A stretch of DNA of 64,000 bases from CAG-488 sp051881315 (GCA_051881315.1 JBJEPQ010000063.1:8033-72032); one strand, 5' to 3'; numbered from the stretch's first letter, positions 32,676 to 41,760 are shown. Made by a program: numbers and translations. Notes: a model not told the origin generated them from the sequence alone.

Positions 32676-33290
32676 TTGAAAGAGACGGAGATATCACGGC
32701 CGGCACTCGGCAGGATACCGATGTATCTGAGGTTTCTCAAAGGTCTGCCGCCGAGTATGCAGAATATTTCCTCGACGGTGATCGCCAAGGAGCTGGGGCT
32801 CGGAGAGGTTCAGGTTCGAAAGGATCTCGGTGCTCTGTGCGGTTCGGGCAAACCGAAAGTCGGATATCAGCGCAGTGAGCTTATCGAAAGCCTGCAAGCC
32901 TTTATGACGGGCGAAAGAGTAAACGCAGTCATCGTCGGTGCAGGCAGACTCGGAAAGGCTCTGCTGGATTACACAGGGTTCGAGGATTTCGGTATTTCGG
33001 TGCTTGCCGCTTTCGACGAGAGAGTTTCTGAGGACGGAATGTCCGAGGGAGGAAAACCGATATTGCCGATGACGGAATTTTCCGAATTTTGCAGTAAAAA
33101 CAATGTCGGGATCGGAATTATCGCCGTCCCGTCGGAGTCCGCTCAGTCGGTGTGTAATCTTTTCTATGAGAACGGTATTCGCCTGATGTGGTGCTTTGCC
33201 CCGTGTCAGCTCTACAAGCCGGCAGACGCAGTTATACAGTATGAAAATCTTGCGCTGTCGCTTGCACATTTGAAAATGCAGATAAAATAA
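32676..33290 (+). CDS. rex: Redox-sensing transcriptional repressor Rex
   Basis: Represses fermentation genes until the NADH/NAD+ ratio rises. The N-terminal winged helix (about residues 8-80) includes ISSTVIAKELGLGEVQVRKDLG, the hallmark DNA-binding region. The Rossmann domain begins at VIVGAGRLGKALL (near 88-100) and the C-terminal domain-swap helix is present. Start TTG 32676 follows the strong site GGGAGGTG. It stands 30 bases ahead of adhE and at the head of an ethanol/hydrogenase locus that it probably controls. Confidence 0.93.
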   Translation: MKETEISRPALGRIPMYLRFLKGLPPSMQNISSTVIAKELGLGEVQVRKDLGALCGSGKPKVGYQRSELIESLQAFMTGERVNAVIVGAGRLGKALLDYTGFEDFGISVLAAFDERVSEDGMSEGGKPILPMTEFSEFCSKNNVGIGIIAVPSESAQSVCNLFYENGIRLMWCFAPCQLYKPADAVIQYENLALSLAHLKMQIK

Positions 33291-33319
33291 TCAGTAATTA
33301 GAAACCGGGAGGTTAAGAT

Positions 33320-36037
33320 ATGGAAACAACAGAAAGAAAAATCGTGGACAGTGTAGAGGCGCTTGAGGAAACTCTGGTACGCGTCAGGGAAGCTCAGAAG
33401 AAGTTTTCCACCTACACTCAGGAACAGGTAGACAAAATTTTCTTTGCCGCGGCTTCGGCGGCAAACAAGGCAAGAATCCCTCTTGCAAAGCAGGCAGTTG
33501 CCGAGACGGGCATGGGCGTTGTTGAGGATAAGGTTATTAAGAACAACTACGCTTCGGAGTATATTTATAATGCTTACAAGAACACCAAGACCTGCGGCGT
33601 TATCGAGGAGGACAAGGCTTTCGGACTGAAAAAGATCGCTGAGCCTATCGGCGTTATCGCCGCTGTTATCCCGACAACAAACCCGACTTCAACGGCAATC
33701 TTTAAGTGTCTTATCGCTCTTAAAACCCGTAATGCTATCGTCATCAGCCCTCATCCGAGAGCAAAGCAGTCAACAATCGAGGCTGCAAGAATTGTTCTTG
33801 AAGCAGCAGTTAAGGCGGGCGCACCTGAGGGAATTATCGACTGGATCGACATTCCGAGCCTTGAGCTGACAAACCTCGTTATGAAAGAGGCTGATATCAT
33901 CCTCGCAACAGGCGGCCCCGGAATGGTTAAGGCTGCATACTCATCGGGCAAGCCGGCACTCGGTGTTGGCGCAGGTAACACTCCTGCGATCATTGACGAG
34001 ACAGCGGACATTGTTCTTGCCGTCAGCTCAATCATCCACTCAAAGACCTTTGATAACGGTATGATCTGCGCTTCGGAGCAGTCGGTTATCGTTCATCAGA
34101 ATGTATATGACGCAGTTAAGGCTGAGTTTGCGGACAGAGGCTGTTACTTCCTCAATCCCGAGGAGACCGAAAAGGTCAGAAAGACTATCATCATCAACGG
34201 TGCGCTCAACGCAAAGATCGTAGGTCAGCCTGCCGCTAAGATCGCCGCCCTTGCAGGCGTAACCGTTCCTGCGGGAACAAAGATTATCATCGGCGAGGTT
34301 GAAAGCGTAGATATCAGCGAGGAATTTGCTCACGAGAAGCTTTCTCCCGTCCTTGCAATGTATAAGGCAACCGACATTCACGACGCTTTCAGCAAGGCTG
34401 AACAGCTTATCGCAGACGGCGGCTACGGTCACACATCATCTATCTACCTCAACGAGGTTACGGAGACCGAAAAGCTCAACGAGTTTGTTGAGAGAATGAA
34501 GACCTGCCGTATCCTTGTCAACACTCCTTCTTCTCACGGCGGTATCGGAGATCTTTACAACTTCAAGCTTGCTCCGTCGCTCACACTCGGCTGCGGCTCA
34601 TGGGGCGGCAACAGCGTCAGCGAAAACGTAGGTGTAAAGCATCTTATCAATATCAAGTCCGTAGCGGAAAGGAGACAGAATATGTTGTGGTTCAGAGCGC
34701 CTGAAAAGGTATATATCAAGAAGGGCTGTCTTCCCGTTGCACTTGACGAGCTCAAGCACGTTATGGGCAAGAAGAGAGCGTTCATCGTAACAGACAGCTT
34801 CCTTTATCATAACGGCTACACAAAGCCGATCACAGACAAGCTTGACGAGATGGGCATTGTTCACACAACGTTCTTCAACGTTGCTCCCGATCCGACACTT
34901 GCAAGCGCAAAAGAGGGCGCAGAGCAGATGAAGGCATTCCAGCCCGACTGCATTATCGCACTCGGCGGCGGCTCGGCAATGGACGCCGGCAAGATTATGT
35001 GGGTGCTTTACGAGCATCCGGAAGCAGACTTTATGGATATGGCAATGCGCTTCATTGATATCCGTAAGCGTGTTTACACCTTCCCGAAGATGGGCGAGAA
35101 AGCATACTTCATCGCAGTTCCGACTTCGGCAGGTACAGGCTCAGAGGTTACTCCGTTCGCAGTTATCACGGACGAAAAGACAGGCGTTAAGTATCCGCTT
35201 GCCGACTATCAGCTTCTTCCCAATATGGCTATTATCGACACGGACTTCCATATGAGCGCACCCAAGGGACTTACAGCCGCTTCAGGTATCGACGCTGTAA
35301 CCCACGCTCTTGAGGCTTACGCTTCAATGATGGCAACGGATTACACCGACGGTCTTGCTCTCAAGGCTCTCAAGACAATATTTGAATATCTGCCCCGTGC
35401 ATACGATAACGGTCAGACCGATATCGAGGCTCGTGAGAAGATGGCAAACGCCGCAACAATGGCAGGTATGGCGTTCGCAAACGCATTCCTCGGCGTATGT
35501 CACTCAATGGCTCATAAGCTCGGCGCATTCCACCACCTGCCGCACGGCGTTGCAAACGCTCTGATGATCGAAGAGGTTCTTCGTTTCAACGCTTCCGAGG
35601 CTCCTGCAAAGATGGGTACGTTCTCACAGTACGATCATCCGCACACCCTCGCACGTTACGCTGAGGTTGCCGAGTATCTCGGCTTCGGCGGAAAGAACGA
35701 CAAGGAAAGCCTTGAAAACCTCATTGCAGGTATCAATGCTCTCAAGGAGAGGGTTGGAATTAAGGCAACGATCCGTGACTACGGTATTGACGAGAAGGAC
35801 TTCCTTGACCGACTTGACAATATGGTTGAGCAGGCATTTGACGATCAGTGCACAGGTGCTAACCCCCGTTATCCGCTCATGAGCGAGATCAAGCAGATGT
35901 ATCTCAACGCCTACTACGGCAACAAGCATTTTACCGAAGAAGAGAAACCCACATCAGCCGATTTTGCGGCGGAAAGCGATAAGCACGACTTTAAGAAAGC
36001 CTACCGCAGAGCTGAAAACGGCAAGAGCAAAGCATAA
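33320..36037 (+). CDS. adhE: Bifunctional acetaldehyde-CoA/alcohol dehydrogenase
   Basis: Reduces acetyl-CoA to ethanol with two NADH. The aldehyde dehydrogenase half (about 1-440) has catalytic Cys250 in GMICASEQS. The iron-dependent alcohol dehydrogenase half (about 455-870) starts at MLWFRAPEKVYIKKG and has GGGSAMDAGK, PTSAGTGSEVTPF and the metal-binding CHSMAHKLGAFHHLPHG segment. The protein is 905 residues, as expected for spirosome-forming AdhE. An AAAGGAG at 34668-34674 precedes in-frame ATG 34682 exactly at the domain junction. It follows rex directly, so NADH-dependent control by Rex is expected. Confidence 0.96.
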   Translation: METTERKIVDSVEALEETLVRVREAQKKFSTYTQEQVDKIFFAAASAANKARIPLAKQAVAETGMGVVEDKVIKNNYASEYIYNAYKNTKTCGVIEEDKAFGLKKIAEPIGVIAAVIPTTNPTSTAIFKCLIALKTRNAIVISPHPRAKQSTIEAARIVLEAAVKAGAPEGIIDWIDIPSLELTNLVMKEADIILATGGPGMVKAAYSSGKPALGVGAGNTPAIIDETADIVLAVSSIIHSKTFDNGMICASEQSVIVHQNVYDAVKAEFADRGCYFLNPEETEKVRKTIIINGALNAKIVGQPAAKIAALAGVTVPAGTKIIIGEVESVDISEEFAHEKLSPVLAMYKATDIHDAFSKAEQLIADGGYGHTSSIYLNEVTETEKLNEFVERMKTCRILVNTPSSHGGIGDLYNFKLAPSLTLGCGSWGGNSVSENVGVKHLINIKSVAERRQNMLWFRAPEKVYIKKGCLPVALDELKHVMGKKRAFIVTDSFLYHNGYTKPITDKLDEMGIVHTTFFNVAPDPTLASAKEGAEQMKAFQPDCIIALGGGSAMDAGKIMWVLYEHPEADFMDMAMRFIDIRKRVYTFPKMGEKAYFIAVPTSAGTGSEVTPFAVITDEKTGVKYPLADYQLLPNMAIIDTDFHMSAPKGLTAASGIDAVTHALEAYASMMATDYTDGLALKALKTIFEYLPRAYDNGQTDIEAREKMANAATMAGMAFANAFLGVCHSMAHKLGAFHHLPHGVANALMIEEVLRFNASEAPAKMGTFSQYDHPHTLARYAEVAEYLGFGGKNDKESLENLIAGINALKERVGIKATIRDYGIDEKDFLDRLDNMVEQAFDDQCTGANPRYPLMSEIKQMYLNAYYGNKHFTEEEKPTSADFAAESDKHDFKKAYRRAENGKSKA

Positions 36038-36051
36038 AGGAGGACGAAACT

Positions 36052-36801
36052 ATGAATTTAGACAGAATTATTGCGGTCAGAACCGACAAAACCGTTTACC
36101 GTGACGGCGATCGCTGTCTCAAGGTCTTCAACGAGGATTATTCCAAGGCGGACGTTCTTAACGAGGCTCTCAATCAGGCTCGTATCGAGGAGACGGGACT
36201 CAATATCCCGAAGATCCTTGAGGTCACCGTCATTGACGGCAAGTGGACAATCGTTTCCGAGTTCATCAAGGGCAAGACGCTTTCCAGACTGATGGAAGAA
36301 AATCCCGATAAGAAAGACGAGTATCTCAGCCTTTTCGTCGATCTCCAGCTTCAGATGCACAGCAAGACCTGCAAGGGACTTACAAAGCTCAAGGACAAGA
36401 TGAACAGAAAGATTAGCGAGACCGACCTTTCGGCAACCGTTCGTTACGACCTCCACACCCGTCTTGAGGCTATGCCCAAGCACAACAAGGTTTGCCACGG
36501 CGATTTCAACCCGACAAACATCATCATCACGGACGACGGCACACCGTATATCCTTGACTGGTCGCACGCAACTCAGGGCAACGCTTCCGCAGATGTTGCA
36601 AGAACCTATCTTCTTTTCTGGCTCAACGGCGATATCGACGGCGCAAAGAAATATCTTGATATGTTCTGCGAGAGAAGCAACACGGCAAAGCAGTATGTTC
36701 AGAAGTGGATGCCGATCGTAGCGGCCTCCCAGACGGTTAAGGGCAACGAGGCGGAGCGTGAGTTCCTGCACTCCTGGATCGACGTTGTCGATTACGAATA
36801 A
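36052..36801 (+). CDS. Aminoglycoside-phosphotransferase-fold small-molecule kinase
   Basis: A 249-residue APH-family protein. The catalytic loop is CHGDFNPTNIII (Asp near residue 157) and the metal-binding Asp is in PYILDWSHA (near 176). The N-lobe has a lysine in CLKVF and a Glu in NEAL, and the hinge is VSEFIKGKTLSRLM. The substrate cannot be told. Members of this fold phosphorylate aminoglycosides, choline, homoserine, fructosamine and others. It lies 14 bases after adhE with a GGAGG site, so it is in the same transcript, which hints at a housekeeping or damage-repair role linked to fermentation rather than drug resistance. Confidence 0.8.
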   Translation: MNLDRIIAVRTDKTVYRDGDRCLKVFNEDYSKADVLNEALNQARIEETGLNIPKILEVTVIDGKWTIVSEFIKGKTLSRLMEENPDKKDEYLSLFVDLQLQMHSKTCKGLTKLKDKMNRKISETDLSATVRYDLHTRLEAMPKHNKVCHGDFNPTNIIITDDGTPYILDWSHATQGNASADVARTYLLFWLNGDIDGAKKYLDMFCERSNTAKQYVQKWMPIVAASQTVKGNEAEREFLHSWIDVVDYE

Positions 36802-36814
36802 TTTATAAACAGAT

Positions 36815-36871
36815 CAGTTCAGCGGCGTATTTCCCGGCAAAAAAATAGGCAGAGAAATACACCGCAAACTG
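36815..36871 (+). promoter_or_regulatory. Long hairpin in the leader of the hydrogenase genes
   Basis: Arms CAGTT-CA-GCGGCGTATTTC (36815-36833) and GAAATACACCGC-A-AACTG (36854-36871) pair with one mismatch and a small bulge around a 20-base A-rich loop. No T tract follows, so it is not a simple terminator. It lies in the 110-base gap between the kinase gene and the first [2Fe-2S] protein gene. Confidence 0.5.
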
Positions 36872-36911
36872 TTCAACGGATAAAAAGGATAAAAAATAGG
36901 AGGATTTTTCA

Positions 36912-37151
36912 ATGAAGATCACAGTATGTATCGGCTCATCCTGCCACATCAAAGGCTCTCGACAGGTTGTAGAGCAGCTCCAGTATCTTATTCACGAGAA
37001 CAATCTCGGCGACAAGGTTGAGCTTGGCGGAACCTTCTGCATGGGCAAGTGCCAGCAGGGCGTTTGCGTCACGGTTGACGACAAGTTCTTCTCGGTTTCA
37101 CCCGAGACCGTAAAGGACTTCTTTAACGAGAATGTTCTTGCAAAGGTGTGA
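36912..37151 (+). CDS. Thioredoxin-fold [2Fe-2S] ferredoxin (NuoE C-terminal-like), first copy
   Basis: A 79-residue stand-alone domain with the four-Cys [2Fe-2S] pattern of NuoE/HydC-type thioredoxin-like ferredoxins: CIGSSC near residues 6-11 and CMGKC near 43-47. Such proteins shuttle electrons to or from hydrogenases. A second, diverged copy follows after four bases. Strong site AGGAGG in the leader. Its position ahead of the sensory hydrogenase suggests a partner in the same electron path. Confidence 0.85.
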   Translation: MKITVCIGSSCHIKGSRQVVEQLQYLIHENNLGDKVELGGTFCMGKCQQGVCVTVDDKFFSVSPETVKDFFNENVLAKV

Positions 37152-37155
37152 AAAA

Positions 37156-37416
37156 ATGATCGTTCAAATATGTGTGGGTTCTTCCTGCCATTTGAAAGGG
37201 TCTGAAAAATTAGTCGAGCTTTTTCAAAAGGCTATCGCTGATAATAAGCTTGATGATGAGGTTACACTTGCCGGCAGCTTCTGTACCGGCAAGTGCAATC
37301 GCGTAGGTGTGACCGTGACGGTGGACGACGACATCTTTACCGGAGTGACGCCTGAAAATTTCAGCGGCTTTTTCAATGACAAGGTACTTAATAAAATAAA
37401 CGAAGAAAGGAAATAA
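37156..37416 (+). CDS. Thioredoxin-fold [2Fe-2S] ferredoxin, second copy
   Basis: An 86-residue paralogue of the preceding protein, with CVGSSC near residues 6-11 and CTGKC near 43-47. It starts at ATG 37156, four bases after the previous stop, with AAGGTG as ribosome site. An in-frame extension upstream overlaps the previous gene and is not needed. Tandem copies suggest a heteromeric pair or two distinct partners. Confidence 0.85.
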   Translation: MIVQICVGSSCHLKGSEKLVELFQKAIADNKLDDEVTLAGSFCTGKCNRVGVTVTVDDDIFTGVTPENFSGFFNDKVLNKINEERK

Positions 37417-37420
37417 CGGT

Positions 37421-39094
37421 ATGGAATGTCTGACTCTGAAAAAATCCAACTGTAAAAACTGCTACAAGTGTATTCGTCACTGTCCGGTCAAATCCATTCG
37501 TTTTTCCGGCAATCAGGCATATATTATCGGCAACGAGTGCATAATGTGCGGTCAGTGCTTCGTAGTCTGTCCGCAGGACGCAAAGCAGATCGTTGACGAG
37601 ACCGAAAAGGTCAAGGTGCTTTTGCAGAGCGGCGATCCCGTTTTTGTCAGCCTTGCTCCGTCGTTTGTCGCAAACTACGAGGGCGTGGGCATCGGCGCAA
37701 TGAGGGAGGCTCTCAAGAAGCTCGGATTTTACGATGTTGAAGAAACTGCGATCGGCGCAACGATCGTTAAAAAGGAATACGAAAGAATGGTAGGAGAGAA
37801 AACGCACGACATAATCATCTCCTCCTGCTGTCATTCAATCAACCTGCTTATACAGAAGTATTTTCCGGCTGAGCTGCCTTATCTTGCGGATGTCCTTTCA
37901 CCGATGCAGGCGCACTGCAAGGATATCAAAAAGAGGATGCCGAACGCAAAGACCGTATTCATCGGTCCCTGCGTTGCGAAGAAGGACGAGGCTCAGTATT
38001 ATGAGGGCATAGTTGACGCTGTTCTCACCTTTGACGAGCTGACAAACTGGCTCAAGTCTCAGAATATCGAGCTGAAGCAGGAGATGGATCACGACGAAAA
38101 CACCCGTGCAAGATTTTTCCCGACAACGGGCGGTATTCTCAAGACGATGGAAACCGACGATCCCGACTACACCTATATGGCGATTGACGGAACGGAAAAC
38201 TGCATTGCCGCCCTGCGTGAAATCGAAAGCGGCAAGCTTCACAGATGCTTTATCGAGATGTCCGCCTGTGTAGGAAGCTGCGTCGGCGGTCCCGTTATGG
38301 AAAAATTCCACCGTTCTCCCGTTAAGGATTATGTGTCGGTTTCGAAATTTGCCGGCAAGAACGACTTCCCCGTTGAGGAAGCCGATCCCGTTACCGTCAG
38401 GAAAACTTTCTCGTTTATCGAAAGAAAATTACAGCAGCCGTCCGAGACGGAGATCCGTGACACTCTGCGCCAGATGGGCAAGATGAAGCCCTCCGACGAG
38501 CTGAACTGCGGTTCCTGCGGCTACAATACCTGCCGTGAAAAGGCGATCGCAATTCTCCAGGGTAAGGCTGAGATTTCCATGTGTCTGCCGTACCTCAAGG
38601 ATAAGGCGGAGAGCTTCTCCGACACGATCGTCAGAAACACTCCGAACGGACTTATTGTTCTCAACGAAAAGTTGGAGGTTCAGCAGATCAATCAGGCGGC
38701 GTTGAAGATAATCAACGTTCGCAACGCTTCGGTAATTCTCGGCGATCAGGTCGTCAGAATACTTGATCCGACCGATTTCCTCAGCGTTCTCAATTCGGGC
38801 AAGAGTATTCACAACAAGAGAACCTACCTTGCGGAGTACGAAAAATATGTAGAGGAGTCCATTCTCTACGACAAGGAATACCGACTGCTTGTATGTATTC
38901 TGCGTGATGTTACCGAGGAAGAAAATCAGCGTGAGAAGAAAGAAAAGATCAGCCACCAGACCGTTGAAATTGCCGACAGAGTTGTTGACAATCAGATGAG
39001 AATTGTTCAGGAGATCGCATCGCTCCTCGGTGAGACTGCGGCTGAAACAAAAATTGCGCTTACTAAATTAAAGGAGTCGATCAGCGATGAATAA
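37421..39094 (+). CDS. hydS: Sensory-type [FeFe] hydrogenase with PAS domain (HydS-like)
   Basis: Domains in order: two [4Fe-4S] ferredoxin motifs (CKNCYKCIRHCP near 11-22, CIMCGQCFVVCP near 41-52), the H-cluster domain with SSCCHS (L1, near 131), GPCVAKKDE (L2, near 186) and EMSACVGSCVGG (L3, near 286), a Fes-type four-Cys cluster domain (CGSCGYNTC), and a PAS domain (about 405-505). A short C-terminal helix follows. This is the architecture of group C [FeFe] hydrogenases, thought to sense H2 and pass the signal on. L1 has His where catalytic enzymes have Pro. It overlaps the downstream phosphatase gene by eight bases, implying a functional pair. Confidence 0.9.
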   Translation: MECLTLKKSNCKNCYKCIRHCPVKSIRFSGNQAYIIGNECIMCGQCFVVCPQDAKQIVDETEKVKVLLQSGDPVFVSLAPSFVANYEGVGIGAMREALKKLGFYDVEETAIGATIVKKEYERMVGEKTHDIIISSCCHSINLLIQKYFPAELPYLADVLSPMQAHCKDIKKRMPNAKTVFIGPCVAKKDEAQYYEGIVDAVLTFDELTNWLKSQNIELKQEMDHDENTRARFFPTTGGILKTMETDDPDYTYMAIDGTENCIAALREIESGKLHRCFIEMSACVGSCVGGPVMEKFHRSPVKDYVSVSKFAGKNDFPVEEADPVTVRKTFSFIERKLQQPSETEIRDTLRQMGKMKPSDELNCGSCGYNTCREKAIAILQGKAEISMCLPYLKDKAESFSDTIVRNTPNGLIVLNEKLEVQQINQAALKIINVRNASVILGDQVVRILDPTDFLSVLNSGKSIHNKRTYLAEYEKYVEESILYDKEYRLLVCILRDVTEEENQREKKEKISHQTVEIADRVVDNQMRIVQEIASLLGETAAETKIALTKLKESISDE

Positions 39095-40259
39095 TCTGTG
39101 TGCTGACATCGGCTGGAAAAGTATAAATCACGAGGGCGAACAGCTCTGCGGCGACCATGTGGATATTGTGGAGCAGAGCGAAAACTCCACCGTTATCGTG
39201 CTTGCGGACGGTCTCGGAAGCGGAGTAAAGGCGAGTATTCTCTCAACTCTCACTTCAAAGATTATTTCAACGATGATGGCAGATGGACTTTCTCTTGAGG
39301 AGTGCGTCTCGACCATTGCCGCAACGCTTCCGATCTGCTCGGTCAGGGGAGTGGCTTACTCAACCTTTACGATAATTCACCTGATAAATAATGAGACAGC
39401 CGAACTCATCCAGTACGACAATCCTCACGTTATACTTCTCCGAAACGGCAAGAACTATGACTATCCCAAAAATGAGCTGAATATAAACGGCAAGCAGATT
39501 TATAAGTCCGTTATCAGCCTGCAGGAAAACGATATTTTCATCGCCATGAGCGACGGCTGTCCTCATGCCGGAATAGGTCTTGCCTACAACTTCGGCTGGA
39601 AGCGTGACGATATAATCGACTTTATGGAGACCTTTGCCGATATCGGATATACGGCGAAAACTCTTTCGACCATGCTCATTGACGAGTGCAACAAGCAGTA
39701 CGGCTTTCATCCCGGCGATGATGCGACAGCCTGCGTTGTCCGTATCAGAAAGAGAGAGCCGATGAACCTGCTCTTCGGTCCGCCGAGGAACAGGGACGAC
39801 TGCGACAGAATGATGTCGCTGTTCTTCTCCAAGGAGGGCAAGCACATCGTCTGCGGCGGAACAACTTCGTCAATCGCCGCAAAGTACCTCGGCAAGCCGA
39901 TAAGGGCGACGCTCAACTTTGAACAGAGCGATGTGCCCCCGATAGCCGAGATTGAGGGAGTCGATCTCGTCACCGAGGGCGTTATCACGATCAACAAGGT
40001 CATTGAATACGCAAGAGACGCCCTTGACAAAAATGAGCTTTACGATCAGTGGAGCATCAAGCAGGACGGAGCTTCAAAAATCTGCCGTCTGCTGTTTGAG
40101 GAAGCGACAGACATAAACTTCTATGTCGGCAGGGCGGTCAATCCCGCTCATCAGAATCCTGATCTGCCGATAAATTTCAATATCAAAATGAATCTTGTCG
40201 AGGAGCTTTCGGACTGCCTGAAGCAGATGGGCAAGAGAATAAAGGTAAGCTATTTTTAA
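39087..40259 (+). CDS. PP2C/SpoIIE-type serine phosphatase
   Basis: Manganese-dependent phosphatase domain with the metal-binding acids in VLADGLGSG (near 37-45), IAMSDGCPHAG and HPGDDATACVV. Residues 1-225 make the phosphatase; the rest (about 225-390) is an extra domain with CGGTTSSIAAKYLGK that I do not recognise. It starts eight bases inside the sensory hydrogenase gene. Group C hydrogenases are often encoded with such phosphatases, and the pair probably turns H2 or redox status into dephosphorylation of an unknown protein. No kinase or anti-sigma partner is encoded nearby. Confidence 0.87.
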   Translation: MNNLCADIGWKSINHEGEQLCGDHVDIVEQSENSTVIVLADGLGSGVKASILSTLTSKIISTMMADGLSLEECVSTIAATLPICSVRGVAYSTFTIIHLINNETAELIQYDNPHVILLRNGKNYDYPKNELNINGKQIYKSVISLQENDIFIAMSDGCPHAGIGLAYNFGWKRDDIIDFMETFADIGYTAKTLSTMLIDECNKQYGFHPGDDATACVVRIRKREPMNLLFGPPRNRDDCDRMMSLFFSKEGKHIVCGGTTSSIAAKYLGKPIRATLNFEQSDVPPIAEIEGVDLVTEGVITINKVIEYARDALDKNELYDQWSIKQDGASKICRLLFEEATDINFYVGRAVNPAHQNPDLPINFNIKMNLVEELSDCLKQMGKRIKVSYF

Positions 40260-40314
40260 TTCCCGTCTGTCAAGACGGTGCATTGATTGACACGGTTACC
40301 ATAGGAGGAAGAAA

Positions 40315-41742
40315 ATGCTATATAAATTTGACACAAAGGTTCAGTATCTTAAATATAAAGTTCTCCGTGAAGTAGCCCGCCATGCGTGGAACGACACCTT
40401 GCTGGACAATATTCTTGAAATTCCCAAGACTATTGTACCGGGCAACACACCGACAATGAGATGCTGTGTTTATAAGGAACGTGCGATTCTCGGAGAGCGT
40501 GTTAAGCTCGCAATGGGCGGAGACAAGACAAATCCGAATGTTATCGAGGTTATTGAAACCGCCTGTGACGAGTGTCCTATGGGCGGATACGAGGTAACGA
40601 ATGCGTGCAGAGGCTGTCTTGCACACCGCTGTATGGACGCCTGCCGTTTCGGAGCTATCACGTTCGACAGCAACCACGTTGCACACATCGACAAAAATCT
40701 CTGCAAGGAGTGCGGCGCCTGTTCGAGAGTTTGTCCCTATACCGCTATCATCAGCCGTAAGCGTCCCTGCGAGAATGCCTGCAAGATCAAGGCTATCTCG
40801 ATGAACGAGAACAAGGCGGCGGCTATAAACAATGACAAGTGTATTGCCTGCGGTGCCTGTGTTTATCAGTGCCCGTTCGGCGCGATCACGGACAAATCCT
40901 TTATCCTTGACGTTATCGACATCATCAAAAAGAGCGAGAACAATTCAAAGTACAAGGTTTATGCCGTTGTTGCTCCGACGATTTCGAGCCAGTTCAAGTA
41001 TGCAAAGCTCGGTCAGGTTATAACGGGACTTAAAAAGCTCGGTTTCCATACCGTTATCGAAGCGGCTCTCGGAGCTGATATGGTTGCGTTTTCGGAGTCG
41101 AAAGAGCTTGCGGAAAAAGGATTTTTGACAAGCTCCTGCTGTCCTGCGTTTGTCAGCTATATTGAAAAATCCTTCCCTCAGCTTTTACCCTTTGTTTCGC
41201 ACAATCTTTCTCCGATGGGCGCAATATCAAAGTATATCAAGGATAACGATGAAGGCTGTAAGGTCGTTTTCATCGGACCCTGCACGGCGAAGAAGGCCGA
41301 GGTTCAGAAAGACTCTGTTCGTCCGTATGATGATGCCGCATTGACCTTTGAGGAGCTTCAGGCTCTCTTTGACAGCCGTGATATTGATATAACGGAGCTT
41401 GAGGAGGGCATGCTTGACAACGCATCTTATTACGGAAGAATTTTCGCACGCTGCGGAGGTCTTTCCGACGCTGTTGCCGAGGGCCTCAAGGAGCACGGCA
41501 TAGATGACTTTGAGCTTAATGCCTGTTCCTGCGACGGAATTGAGGCTTGCCGCACCGCCCTGCTCAAAAAGAGCAAGGATAAGCTTGACGCAAACTTCAT
41601 CGAGGGCATGGCTTGTATCGGCGGCTGTATCGGCGGCGCAGGCTGTCTGACTCACGGCGAGAGAAACAAGGCGGAGGTTGACAAGTACGGCAGAGAAGCC
41701 TACGAAAAGACCATCACAGACGCTATTTCGATGCTGAAATAA
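40315..41742 (+). CDS. [FeFe] hydrogenase, group B-like, monomeric
   Basis: A 475-residue enzyme with several N-terminal Cys clusters (CDECPMGG, CRGCLAHRCMDAC, CKECGACSRVCP, CENAC, CIACGACVYQCP), then the H-cluster domain: TSCCPAF (L1, near 270), GPCTAKKAE (L2, near 323) and EGMACIGGCIGGAG (L3, near 430). All ligands and the proton-transfer Cys are present, so it should be catalytic. It lacks NADH- or FMN-binding partners and probably uses ferredoxin. It is the last gene of the rex-adhE-hyd locus, 55 bases after the phosphatase, and is followed by a strong terminator. Confidence 0.92.
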   Translation: MLYKFDTKVQYLKYKVLREVARHAWNDTLLDNILEIPKTIVPGNTPTMRCCVYKERAILGERVKLAMGGDKTNPNVIEVIETACDECPMGGYEVTNACRGCLAHRCMDACRFGAITFDSNHVAHIDKNLCKECGACSRVCPYTAIISRKRPCENACKIKAISMNENKAAAINNDKCIACGACVYQCPFGAITDKSFILDVIDIIKKSENNSKYKVYAVVAPTISSQFKYAKLGQVITGLKKLGFHTVIEAALGADMVAFSESKELAEKGFLTSSCCPAFVSYIEKSFPQLLPFVSHNLSPMGAISKYIKDNDEGCKVVFIGPCTAKKAEVQKDSVRPYDDAALTFEELQALFDSRDIDITELEEGMLDNASYYGRIFARCGGLSDAVAEGLKEHGIDDFELNACSCDGIEACRTALLKKSKDKLDANFIEGMACIGGCIGGAGCLTHGERNKAEVDKYGREAYEKTITDAISMLK

Positions 41743-41760
41743 GTTTCCAATAAATAATAA

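Noticed and set aside
36052..36801. Aminoglycoside resistance gene
   Set aside because: Only the general kinase fold matches; the gene sits in a fermentation operon with host-like composition, so resistance is not supported.
40260..40283. Terminator before the group-B hydrogenase gene
   Set aside because: A short CCGTCT/AGACGG hairpin is present but no T tract follows, so read-through from the phosphatase gene is more likely.
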